Shown: one piece after another, positions 1 to 6,180 of the stretch
Layout: every line of letters starts with the position of its first letter
How positions within the stretch are numbered: the first letter of the stretch is position 1
Assembly: GCA_023262645.1 (NCBI GenBank)
Contig: JALRAA010000099.1
Location: 1-6,180 of the forward strand
Reading direction: 5' to 3'
DNA from: Burkholderiaceae bacterium
GTDB taxonomy: Bacteria > Pseudomonadota > Gammaproteobacteria > Burkholderiales > Burkholderiaceae_C
Length of the DNA stretch: 6,180 bases
Program-made: the position numbers and the translations under genes
Notes under the pieces: generated by a model
What the model saw: only the letters and a program-made list of their open reading frames with translations
Database searches by the model: none
What the model was told of the DNA's origin: nothing

Positions 1-287
1 GCCAACTCGAACTGGGCCGTCAACAGGTATTGGCTGTACCGCTGGAATTTGTGCGCACCGACAAACCCGAACCTTATGTACAAGTGCTCAACGGTTCACG
101 CTTGAGCCATCAGGCGGTGACGCTGGGCAAACGCGGCCGCGTGGGTTCCGATGAGTCGGTGTGGGTAGAAATCAAAGGCATTGAAAAAGGCGCGCAAGTG
201 CTTTCATCTCGGGTGGGTGCCATGCGCGAAGGTTTGAACCTGCGTGTGGTGTCTGGCAACACATCAGCCCCTGTTAGCAAGCCCTAA
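1..287 (+). CDS. RND efflux periplasmic adaptor subunit (membrane-fusion protein), C-terminal fragment
   Basis: This is the last 94 codons of a gene whose 5' part lies off the window; the first full codon is at base 3 and the stop is TAA at 285-287. Adaptors of this family sit in the periplasm, anchored to the inner membrane, and link an RND permease to a TolC-type channel. The fragment covers the end of the beta-barrel domain and the membrane-proximal domain. A strand like VLAVPLEFVRTD is followed by a strand with PYVQVLNG, then the typical HQAVTLGKRG strand, then WVEIKGIEKGAQVLSS, which matches the family pattern of a 'GL..GD.V' turn, and a short Ser/Pro-rich tail. No lipoprotein or signal sequence can be judged because the N-terminus is missing. 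The permease gene starts 3 bases after the stop, the usual adaptor-permease order, so the two are very likely co-transcribed and translationally coupled. Family assignment rests on this short tail plus the context. The substrate cannot be told. Confidence 0.85.
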   Translation, partial: QLELGRQQVLAVPLEFVRTDKPEPYVQVLNGSRLSHQAVTLGKRGRVGSDESVWVEIKGIEKGAQVLSSRVGAMREGLNLRVVSGNTSAPVSKP

Positions 288-290
288 GCC

Positions 291-3200
291 ATGTGGTTCA
301 CCCAAGTCAGCCTGCGCAATCCGGTGTTTGCCACCATGGTCATGTTGGCCTTGGTGGTGCTGGGTTTGTTTTCGTTTCAAAAACTCAAGATCGACCAGTT
401 CCCGAATATCGATTTGCCGGTTGTGGTCATCACCACCGAATACCCTGGCGCTTCGCCCGAAATCATCGAAAGCGAAGTCAGTAAAAAAATTGAAGAGGCG
501 GTCAATTCCACCGCGGGCATCAGTGCACTGACCTCTCGCAGTTACGAAGGTTTGTCCGTGGTCATTGTCGAGTTTGAGTTGACTGTCAATGGTCGCAAAG
601 CTGCCGACGATGTGCGTGAAAAAGTTTCGAATGTCCATCCGTTTTTGCGCCCCGAGGTCAAGGAGTCGCGCATTTTGCGTTTTGACCCGTCGAGTCGCCC
701 GATCTGGTCATTGGCAGTCATCACCGACAAGTCCAGCTTGCCCGAAGGCGTCAAACCACCCAGCCAAGTGGAGTTGACCAATTGGGCCGACCAAACGCTG
801 AAAAAGCGTTTGGAAAATGTGCGCGGCGTGGGTTCCGTGGTGGTCGTGGGCGGCACCAAACGCGAAATCAATCTCTACCTCAACCCGCAGGCCATGGAGT
901 CTTTGGGCATCACTGCGCAACAGGTGGTGGATGCGGTCAGCAACGAGAACCAAGATTTGCCGGTGGGATCGATTCGTTCATTGCAACAAGACCGCGTGGT
1001 ACAAGTGCAGGGTCGAATGCACCGACCCGAAGATTTCGGCAACATCATCGTGGCGCGCAAAGGTGGCAGTATCGTGCGACTGTCGCAAGTGGCCCGGGTC
1101 AACGACGGTGCACAAGAGCTAGAAAACTTGGCGCTCTACAACGGCGAACGCACGCTGCTGTTGTCGGTGCAAAAGTCGCAAGACGAAAACACCATTGACG
1201 TGGTTGACGGCTTGGCTCGCACCGTCCAAGACATGTCTACCCAATTGCCACCCGGCGTGAAACTGCAAAACATTTACGACGGATCACGACAAATCCGTGT
1301 GGGCGTGAACAACGTGCGAAAAACCTTGGTCGAAGGTTCGTTGCTGACGGTGTTGATCGTGTTTTTGTTTCTCAATTCTTGGCGCTCAACCATCATCACC
1401 GGCCTGACCTTGCCCATCGCCATCATCGGCACGTTTTTGTTCATGGCCATGCTGGGCTTCACCATCAACATGATCACATTGATGGCTTTGTCTTTGTGCA
1501 TCGGTTTGTTGATTGATGACGCGATTGTGGTGCGAGAAAACATTGTTCGCCATGTGCAAATGGGCAAATCCGCTTTCAATGCGTCTTTGGAAGGCACCAA
1601 GGAAATTGGTTTGGCGGTGCTGGCCACCACGTTTTCTATCGTGGCGGTGTTTTTGCCGATCGGTTTCATGCAGGGCATCATTGGCAAATTTTTTCACGAG
1701 TTTGGCTTGACCATCGTGGCTGCGGTGCTGATCTCCATGTTTGTCAGCTTCACCTTAGACCCGATGCTCTCCAGCGTCTGGCACGACCCCAGCATTCACC
1801 GTGGTGGTCAGCACAACCCCAAACGCAGTTGGTACGACATGACCTTGGGACGCGTCACCCAATGGTTCGAAGACGCCACCGAAGCGCTGGGTCGTGTGTA
1901 CCAGCGCATGCTTGGCTTGGCTTTGCGGCACCGTTTGGTGACGGTACTGGTGGCGCTGGGCATTTTCATCACCAGCATTTTCATGGTGCGTTTTTTGGGC
2001 ACTGAATTTGTGCCCAAGGCCGATTACTCCGAAGCCAGTGTCACGTTTTATGTGCCGGTGGGCTCCTCGTTGCAAGTCACCGAAGCCAAAGCGCGTGAAG
2101 TCGAGCGCATGTTGCGCAGCTTCCCCGAAGTTCGCTACACCCTGAGCACCATCAACACGGGTAACGCCAATGGAAAAATTTACGCCAATATTTATTACCG
2201 CTTGGTCGATCGCCAACTGCGCAAACTCAATGTCAACGATTTCACCCCCATCATTCGCGAACGCTTGAGAAGCATGGGTGGACTGACCGTGACCCATGTG
2301 GGCCTGCTTGACTCAGTGGGAGGCAGCAAGCAAATCGAGTTTTATTTGCTGGGCCCCGACCAGGCAGAGCTCGAACGCATTGCCGCCGTGGTGATGACAC
2401 GCTTGCAAGACATCAAAGGATTGGTCGATATCGAGTCCAGCGTCAAGCCCAACAAACCCACCGTCGACATCACCGTCAAACGCGAAGCCGCCGCCGATTT
2501 CGGCCTGGGCGTGGGCAGCATTGCCAACCAATTGCGTACTTTGGTGGCCGGACAAAATGTCGGTGTTTGGCGTGCGGACAACGACCAAACTTACGATGTG
2601 CAGGTCAGGCTGGACCCCACTCTGCGCACCTATCCCCATGACCTCGAGCGCTTGCCGTTCAATATCGGTCAAAACCCCGACGGCAGCAGCCGCATCGTGC
2701 GCTTGAACCAAGTGGCGCAAGTCAATGAAAGCGTTGGCCCCAACCAAGTCAACCGCCGAGAGCTGTCGCGTGAAGTGGCTTTCAGTGGTAACACGTATGG
2801 CCGCGCCACAGGCGAAGTTTCCAAAGACATTCAAACCATGATGGCCGGTATTTCGCTGCCCGACGGTTACCGCTACCAGTTTGGTGGAGCCACCAAAAAC
2901 ATGAAGGAATCCTTTCAATACGCTGTGGTGGCACTGGCCATGGGCGTGATCTTCATCTACATGATTCTTGCCAGCCAATTCAAAAGCTTTTTGCAGCCCT
3001 TGGCGTTGATGACCGCATTGCCATTGACTTTGATCGGCGTGGTGGGTGCGTTGATGGTGTTTCGCTCCACACTGTCTATGTTCTCGGTGATTGGCGTGAT
3101 CATGCTGATGGGCTTGGTCACCAAGAACGCGATTTTGTTGCTGGACTTTGCCATTCGTGCCCGCGAGGGCCTAGACCGAGGCGACGGCACGCATGAAGCA

Positions 3201-3491
3201 CCGCTTGGCCGAACCGAGGCCTTGTTGCTGGCTGCCAAAGTGCGATTGCGTCCGATTTTGATGACCACGTTGGCCATGGTGTTTGGCATGATTCCGCTGG
3301 CGTTTTCAGTCACTGAAGGCTCCGAGCAGCGTGCGCCCTTGGGGCAAGCAGTGATCGGTGGGGTCATCACCTCGTCCATACTCACGCTGGTGGTGGTGCC
3401 TGTGGTCTACTGTTACATCGATGATTTGAGCCAATGGTTGAAAAAACTTTGGCACGGCAAATCGAGCGCTGCGACCCACCCCGCTGGCTAG
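291..3491 (+). CDS. RND multidrug efflux permease, AcrB/HAE-1 type
   Basis: Full-length 1066-residue inner-membrane proton/drug antiporter of the AcrB/MexB type (AcrB is 1049). The ATG at 291 is supported by the family-typical N-terminus MWFTQVSLRNPVFATMVM; there is no clear Shine-Dalgarno, which fits coupling to the adaptor stop 3 bases upstream. Membrane segments as read: TM1 about 12-30, TM2-TM6 about 341-490, TM7 about 546-566, TM8-TM12 about 873-1042. Two large periplasmic loops (about 31-340 and 567-872) form the porter and docking domains. The proton-relay residues are present: Asp409 and Asp410 in TM4 (GLLIDDAIVVREN) and Lys945 in TM10 (GLVTKNAILLLDFA), at nearly the same positions as AcrB Asp407, Asp408 and Lys940. 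The double Asp argues for an HAE-1 drug exporter and against a heavy-metal (CusA-type) pump. The conserved RLRPILMTT before TM11 is also there. The reading frame is intact. The substrate range is unknown. The nearby TolC-family gene supplies the likely outer-membrane partner. Confidence 0.96.
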   Translation: MWFTQVSLRNPVFATMVMLALVVLGLFSFQKLKIDQFPNIDLPVVVITTEYPGASPEIIESEVSKKIEEAVNSTAGISALTSRSYEGLSVVIVEFELTVNGRKAADDVREKVSNVHPFLRPEVKESRILRFDPSSRPIWSLAVITDKSSLPEGVKPPSQVELTNWADQTLKKRLENVRGVGSVVVVGGTKREINLYLNPQAMESLGITAQQVVDAVSNENQDLPVGSIRSLQQDRVVQVQGRMHRPEDFGNIIVARKGGSIVRLSQVARVNDGAQELENLALYNGERTLLLSVQKSQDENTIDVVDGLARTVQDMSTQLPPGVKLQNIYDGSRQIRVGVNNVRKTLVEGSLLTVLIVFLFLNSWRSTIITGLTLPIAIIGTFLFMAMLGFTINMITLMALSLCIGLLIDDAIVVRENIVRHVQMGKSAFNASLEGTKEIGLAVLATTFSIVAVFLPIGFMQGIIGKFFHEFGLTIVAAVLISMFVSFTLDPMLSSVWHDPSIHRGGQHNPKRSWYDMTLGRVTQWFEDATEALGRVYQRMLGLALRHRLVTVLVALGIFITSIFMVRFLGTEFVPKADYSEASVTFYVPVGSSLQVTEAKAREVERMLRSFPEVRYTLSTINTGNANGKIYANIYYRLVDRQLRKLNVNDFTPIIRERLRSMGGLTVTHVGLLDSVGGSKQIEFYLLGPDQAELERIAAVVMTRLQDIKGLVDIESSVKPNKPTVDITVKREAAADFGLGVGSIANQLRTLVAGQNVGVWRADNDQTYDVQVRLDPTLRTYPHDLERLPFNIGQNPDGSSRIVRLNQVAQVNESVGPNQVNRRELSREVAFSGNTYGRATGEVSKDIQTMMAGISLPDGYRYQFGGATKNMKESFQYAVVALAMGVIFIYMILASQFKSFLQPLALMTALPLTLIGVVGALMVFRSTLSMFSVIGVIMLMGLVTKNAILLLDFAIRAREGLDRGDGTHEAPLGRTEALLLAAKVRLRPILMTTLAMVFGMIPLAFSVTEGSEQRAPLGQAVIGGVITSSILTLVVVPVVYCYIDDLSQWLKKLWHGKSSAATHPAG

Positions 3492-3494
3492 AAT
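3489..3494 (+). promoter_or_regulatory. possible -10 hexamer (TAGAAT) overlapping the permease stop codon
   Basis: TAGAAT differs from the sigma-70 consensus TATAAT by one base, and its first three bases are the TAG stop of the permease. It is followed by GGC and six T residues directly before the ATG at 3504, so a transcript starting 6-8 bases downstream would begin at about 3500-3502, almost at that ATG. I found no -35 element at 16-18 base spacing (bases 3465-3472 read AGCGCTGC), and the TG of an extended -10 is one base out of register. This is therefore only a candidate for an internal promoter of the methyltransferase-tolC pair. Confidence 0.2.
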
Positions 3495-3521
3495 GGCTTT
3501 TTTATGAATTTTCTTGCTGAA

Positions 3522-4175
3522 ATGAACACGGAAATCGCCCGCTTCAACATGGTTGAACAGCAAATCCGCACCTGGCAGGTGCTGGACAAAAATGTGCTCG
3601 CGCGTTTGTCCCGTCTGGAGCGCCAATGGTTTGTTCCCAGCGCCTTCCATGCCCTGGCCTACAGCGACACAGAGATTCCTATCGGCCATGGAGAGCACAT
3701 GTTGCCGCCTCGGGTAGATGCCCGACTTTTGCAAGACCTCGGCTTGCAAGCGCACGAGCAAGTGCTCGAAATCGGCACAGGTACTGGTTATTTGACAGCG
3801 TTGTTGGCCCTGTCATGTGCGCATGTGACCAGCTTGGAATGCCATGCAGACTTGCTCGCACAAGCGCAAAAAAATTTGCAACAAGCAGACATTCACAATG
3901 TTCGTCTTTTGCACAACCAAGGTGTACCCCGTGCTTTGCCCCCCTCCACATTTGACGCCATCGTGTTGGGCGGGTCGGTGGCCACAGTGCCAGATGAACT
4001 GCTCACACTCCTCAAACCGTCGGGCAGATTGTTGGCTGTGGTGGGCGAAGAGCCCATCATGCAAACCACCTTGGTGAAGCGACAAGCCGATGGCACTGGC
4101 CACAGCCGCGTTTTGTGGGATGTGGTGACTCCGCGCTTACACGGCTTCGCCGAAAACACTGCTTTTCAATTTTGA
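3522..4175 (+). CDS. protein-L-isoaspartate O-methyltransferase-like SAM-dependent methyltransferase
   Basis: A 217-residue class I SAM-dependent methyltransferase resembling Pcm (E. coli Pcm is 208 residues). With the start at 3522, motif I VLEIGTGTGY is at residues 81-90, the acidic end of the second strand (SLECHADL, Glu106) would hold the SAM ribose, DAIVLGGSVATVP is at 145-157 and GEEP at 175-178. I prefer 3522 because MNTEIARFNMVEQQIRTW aligns with the N-terminus I recall for Burkholderiales homologues; an in-frame ATG at 3504 would add six residues, and neither start has a Shine-Dalgarno. Oddity: where true Pcm has GQTISQP, this protein has GEHMLPP (57-63), and HGDG is replaced by HNQG (131-134), so isoaspartate repair activity is doubtful. 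No signal peptide is seen, so it should be cytoplasmic. It lies 30 bases (or 12) after the permease and 27 before tolC. Membership of the Pcm-like fold is secure; the actual substrate is not known. Confidence 0.88.
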   Translation: MNTEIARFNMVEQQIRTWQVLDKNVLARLSRLERQWFVPSAFHALAYSDTEIPIGHGEHMLPPRVDARLLQDLGLQAHEQVLEIGTGTGYLTALLALSCAHVTSLECHADLLAQAQKNLQQADIHNVRLLHNQGVPRALPPSTFDAIVLGGSVATVPDELLTLLKPSGRLLAVVGEEPIMQTTLVKRQADGTGHSRVLWDVVTPRLHGFAENTAFQF

Positions 4176-4192
4176 CAAACTGAAGTTACTAA

Positions 4193-4199
4193 AAGGAAG
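4193..4199 (+). promoter_or_regulatory. Shine-Dalgarno of the tolC-family gene
   Basis: AAGGAAG lies 3 bases before the ATG at 4203, with its GGA core about 5 bases upstream of the start. It is the only clear ribosome binding site in the window and fixes the tolC start. The contrast with the two upstream genes, which lack one, suggests the channel is translated independently of the methyltransferase. Confidence 0.7.
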
Positions 4200-4202
4200 A
4201 CC

Positions 4203-5546
4203 ATGAATTTGTATCGCACACTGCCCTTGATAGCGGCCATGTCGTTGGCCTTCACAGGCGCTGCCAGCGGCCAAAGTCTGGTCGAGCTCTACGACATCGC
4301 CAAAGGCTACGACGCCAACTTCAAGTCTGTACAAATCCAAGCGCAGGCAACCCGCTTGAAAGTCGAGCAAGCACAAGCCAAATTGGGCCCCACCGCTGCT
4401 TTGAGTGCCAGTGCCAACATAAACAATGGCGGCGCGATGTCACCCACCCCAAACACCTCTGCTTTTCCCAGAGCGCACACCTACAGCGCACAAACCGGCA
4501 CGGTCAGCGCTTCGCAACCAGTTTTCAGGCCAGGGGACAAAGCCGAAGTGTCACAAGCCAATTTGCAATTGCAAGTGGCTGAGGCCCAACTGCAAGCCGC
4601 CGAGCAAGACCTGATGGTTCGTTTGAGCCAAGCCTATTTCGACGTGCTGGCCAGCCAAGACAGCCTGGCCTTCATTCAATCGCAAATGAAAGCCGTGTCT
4701 GAGCAACTGGCTTTTGCCAAACGCAACTTTGAAGTCGGCACAGCCACCATCACCGACACCCGCGAAGCACAAGCCAGCTATGACCTGGCCATGGCACAAG
4801 AAATCGCTGCACAAAACGATTTGCGTGTGAAAAAAATGGCACTGGACCAACTGGTAGGAAAACCCAATCTTGAACCCAAATCGGTGTCATTGACCATTGT
4901 GCCCAAAGGCCCCGTGCCTGAACGCGTTGAAGAATGGGTCACCCTCAGCGAGCAAAACAACCCCAATGTCAAGCAATACCGCATCACCAGCGATGTGGCA
5001 AAGCTTGAAACCGACAAAGCGCAATCTGCATTGAAACCCACGGTGGATTTGCAACTCAGCTACAGCTTGACCAACAACACCAGCGGCACCATCAGCTCGA
5101 CCATCGATTCACGCTATGGCGTTGCCACCGGTGCGATTGTGGTGAGCTACCCGTTGTTCAATGGCAATGCTTTGACCAACCGCGTCAGAGAAACCATGGC
5201 GCTGACCCAAAAAGCCGAATCCGATGTCGATGCCATCACCCGTACCGTGGCACAAAGCACCCGCAGTGCGTTTTACGGGGTGGTGTCTGGCGTGAGTCAG
5301 GTCAAGGCATTGCAAGCGGCTGAAGACTCCAGCCAAGTGGCACTGGACGCCAACAAATTGGGCTACAGCGTGGGTGTTCGCATCAACATCAATGTGCTGG
5401 ATGCCCAAAGCAAATTGTTTGACACCAAGGCCAAGTTAGCCAAAGCGCGCTATGACGTGCTCATGGGCCATTTGAAATTGCGACAAATCAGCGGTGTTTT
5501 GCAATTAGAAGACCTGCAAAACATCAACAACTTGTTGGTTCCCTGA
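4203..5546 (+). CDS. tolC: TolC-family outer-membrane efflux/type I secretion channel
   Basis: A 447-residue outer-membrane factor; three copies would form a beta-barrel in the outer membrane with a long coiled-coil tunnel reaching the RND pump. The first about 23 residues are a Sec signal peptide (Arg5, a hydrophobic core LPLIAAMSLAF, then GAASG with cleavage probably near residues 21-23). The mature protein starts with SLVELYDIAKGYDANF, typical of the family. It shows the expected internal duplication. The first barrel hairpin is at about 63-108 (Asn/Gly/Ser/Pro-rich loop NINNGGAMSPTPNTS, ending QPVFRPGDKAE) and the second at about 278-322 (ending VSYPLFNGNALTNRV). Each is followed by long helical stretches: 110-220 with FEVGTATITDTREAQASYD, and 325-432 with LGYSVGVRININVLDAQ. 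It lacks most of the C-terminal tail of E. coli TolC (493-residue precursor). Its place after the pump genes suggests it serves that pump, though TolC proteins often serve several. The symbol is given by family and context; the exact orthologue is not proven. Confidence 0.95.
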   Translation: MNLYRTLPLIAAMSLAFTGAASGQSLVELYDIAKGYDANFKSVQIQAQATRLKVEQAQAKLGPTAALSASANINNGGAMSPTPNTSAFPRAHTYSAQTGTVSASQPVFRPGDKAEVSQANLQLQVAEAQLQAAEQDLMVRLSQAYFDVLASQDSLAFIQSQMKAVSEQLAFAKRNFEVGTATITDTREAQASYDLAMAQEIAAQNDLRVKKMALDQLVGKPNLEPKSVSLTIVPKGPVPERVEEWVTLSEQNNPNVKQYRITSDVAKLETDKAQSALKPTVDLQLSYSLTNNTSGTISSTIDSRYGVATGAIVVSYPLFNGNALTNRVRETMALTQKAESDVDAITRTVAQSTRSAFYGVVSGVSQVKALQAAEDSSQVALDANKLGYSVGVRININVLDAQSKLFDTKAKLAKARYDVLMGHLKLRQISGVLQLEDLQNINNLLVP

Positions 5547-5552
5547 TCGGCT

Positions 5553-6169
5553 TCACAGCAAGGGTTGCATCAACTGCAGGCAACGTGTCACCGCCCCTTG
5601 GTGGCGCGCCGCAAATTCAACTGCCAGACTTGATTTACGTTCGCAGGCTTGGCGGTCCATGGCAATTTGGTATGCGGTCTTCACTGCCTCGGCCATGTCT
5701 TGAACGCGCACTGCCGCCCCGTCTTGCAGCGCCAATTGCGCGGCCTGCGCAAAGTTATATGTGTGCGGCCCCATGACCACAGGGCATGCACAAGCACAGG
5801 CCTCAATCAAGTTTTGACCGCCCAAGGGCTCGAAGCTTCCCCCCAACAAACACACACTGGCCACGCCGAAATAAAACGGCATTTCGCCCATGCTGTCGCC
5901 CAAGACCACTTGCGTGTCGCTGCGACACGCTTGCACATCTGGCGTCGCGCTCCAATCGCTGCGCAGTTGTAAGGACAAACCTTTGTCATGCACCAAGGCA
6001 GCCACTTGCTCAAAACGCTGCGGGTGGCGCGGCACCAACCACCATTGCACATCTTGTAAATACGTGGGCTGCTGCGCCAGACATTCCAACAATGCCGCTT
6101 CTTCCCCTTCACGCGAAATGGCCAGCAACACCACCGGTCTGGCCATGGCTTTGCGCCACGCCAAGCCTA
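5553..6169 (-). CDS. waaA: 3-deoxy-D-manno-octulosonic acid (Kdo) transferase, C-terminal half
   Basis: The gene is cut by the right edge; about 205 residues of a protein usually near 420 remain, ending with TGA at 5555-5553. WaaA (KdtA) transfers Kdo from CMP-Kdo to the lipid A precursor on the cytoplasmic face of the inner membrane. Seen here is the C-terminal Rossmann domain of this GT-B glycosyltransferase. Counted from the TTG codon at 6164-6162, SREGEE is at 17-22, LVPRHPQRF at 43-51, LGDSMGEM at 88-95, the nucleotide-sugar site GGSFEPLGGQNLIEA at 108-122 and VMGPHTYNF at 130-138. These match E. coli WaaA blocks GGS..GGHNPLEA and VMGPHTFNF closely. That TTG is not the real start; the frame stays open upstream. 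The N-terminal membrane anchor and acceptor domain are missing. The coding sequence should be trusted only to 6169, because the following bases look like sequencing adapter. The gene converges on tolC with 6 bases between the stops. Confidence 0.95.
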
Positions 6170-6180
6170 AGATCGGAAGA
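6170..6180 (+). other. residual Illumina adapter sequence at contig end
   Basis: The final bases AGATCGGAAGA are identical to the first 11 bases of the Illumina TruSeq adapter (AGATCGGAAGAGC) and run exactly to the end of the window in the orientation expected for read-through from the + strand. A match of 11 bases at precisely the terminus is very unlikely by chance. Base 6170 could be genomic, since an A precedes it. The waaA frame stays open through these bases by accident and would gain about three spurious residues (Leu, Pro, Ile). Confidence 0.88.

Noticed and set aside
1..20. Possible adapter sequence at the left end of the window
   Set aside because: The first bases do not match the reverse complement of the TruSeq adapter and translate in frame as normal adaptor-protein sequence.
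264..638. A 124-codon - strand frame over the adaptor/permease junction
   Set aside because: It is a shadow of the permease start region, with no family features and a composition typical of antisense translation.
1755..2978. Two long open frames on the - strand (1755-2297, 180 codons; 2313-2978, 221 codons) within the permease gene
   Set aside because: They are antisense to a full-length, clearly conserved permease; their composition (rich in His, Gln, Asp, Gly) is what reverse reading of this codon usage gives, and neither shows a recognisable motif or ribosome site.
3449..3454. TTGGCA resembling a -35 element upstream of TAGAAT
   Set aside because: The spacing to the -10-like hexamer is 34 bases, twice the workable distance.
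5525..5537. Short palindrome CAACAACTTGTTG at the end of tolC
   Set aside because: It lies within codons for Asn-Asn-Leu-Leu, is AT-leaning and short, and has a 1-3 base loop; chance plus codon preference explains it.
5541..5564. CCCT (5541-5544) and AGGG (5561-5564) as a possible terminator stem between tolC and waaA
   Set aside because: Only four base pairs form across a 16-base loop, with no extension on either side and no T-run after it, so it does not qualify as an intrinsic terminator.

Overview
This window looks like a complete short metagenomic or draft contig from a betaproteobacterium, most likely of the order Burkholderiales. The evidence is a roughly mid-50s % GC content (estimated by eye), heavy use of TTG (Leu) and CAA (Gln) codons, and the order pcm-like methyltransferase, tolC, convergent waaA, which I recall from that group. 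A freshwater Comamonadaceae-type organism (Limnohabitans or Rhodoferax-like) would fit, but that is a weak inference from codon use. Both ends cut through genes.

Layout: bases 1-287 hold the C-terminal end of an RND periplasmic adaptor (membrane-fusion protein). After 3 bases comes a full-length inner-membrane RND permease (291-3491) with the proton-relay residues of the hydrophobe/amphiphile (HAE-1) type. A protein-L-isoaspartate methyltransferase-like gene (3522-4175, possibly starting at 3504) follows, and then a TolC-family outer-membrane channel with a signal peptide (4203-5546). These four genes lie on the + strand with gaps of 3, 12-30 and 27 bases, so they look like one operon that encodes all three parts of an efflux pump plus an embedded SAM-dependent methyltransferase. 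On the - strand, tail to tail with tolC and only 6 bases away, is the C-terminal half of waaA (Kdo transferase, lipid A core assembly). All gene products except the methyltransferase act at the cell envelope.

The pump itself is ordinary. The points worth a second look are: the last 11 bases (6170-6180), which are identical to the start of the Illumina TruSeq adapter and are almost certainly not genomic; the methyltransferase, which keeps the SAM-binding fold but lacks the substrate-side motif of true isoaspartate repair enzymes; and the start region of that gene, which has no Shine-Dalgarno sequence and a -10-like hexamer overlapping the permease stop codon. I see no mobile element, CRISPR array, RNA gene or gene-free stretch over 300 bases, and no convincing sign of an undescribed system.
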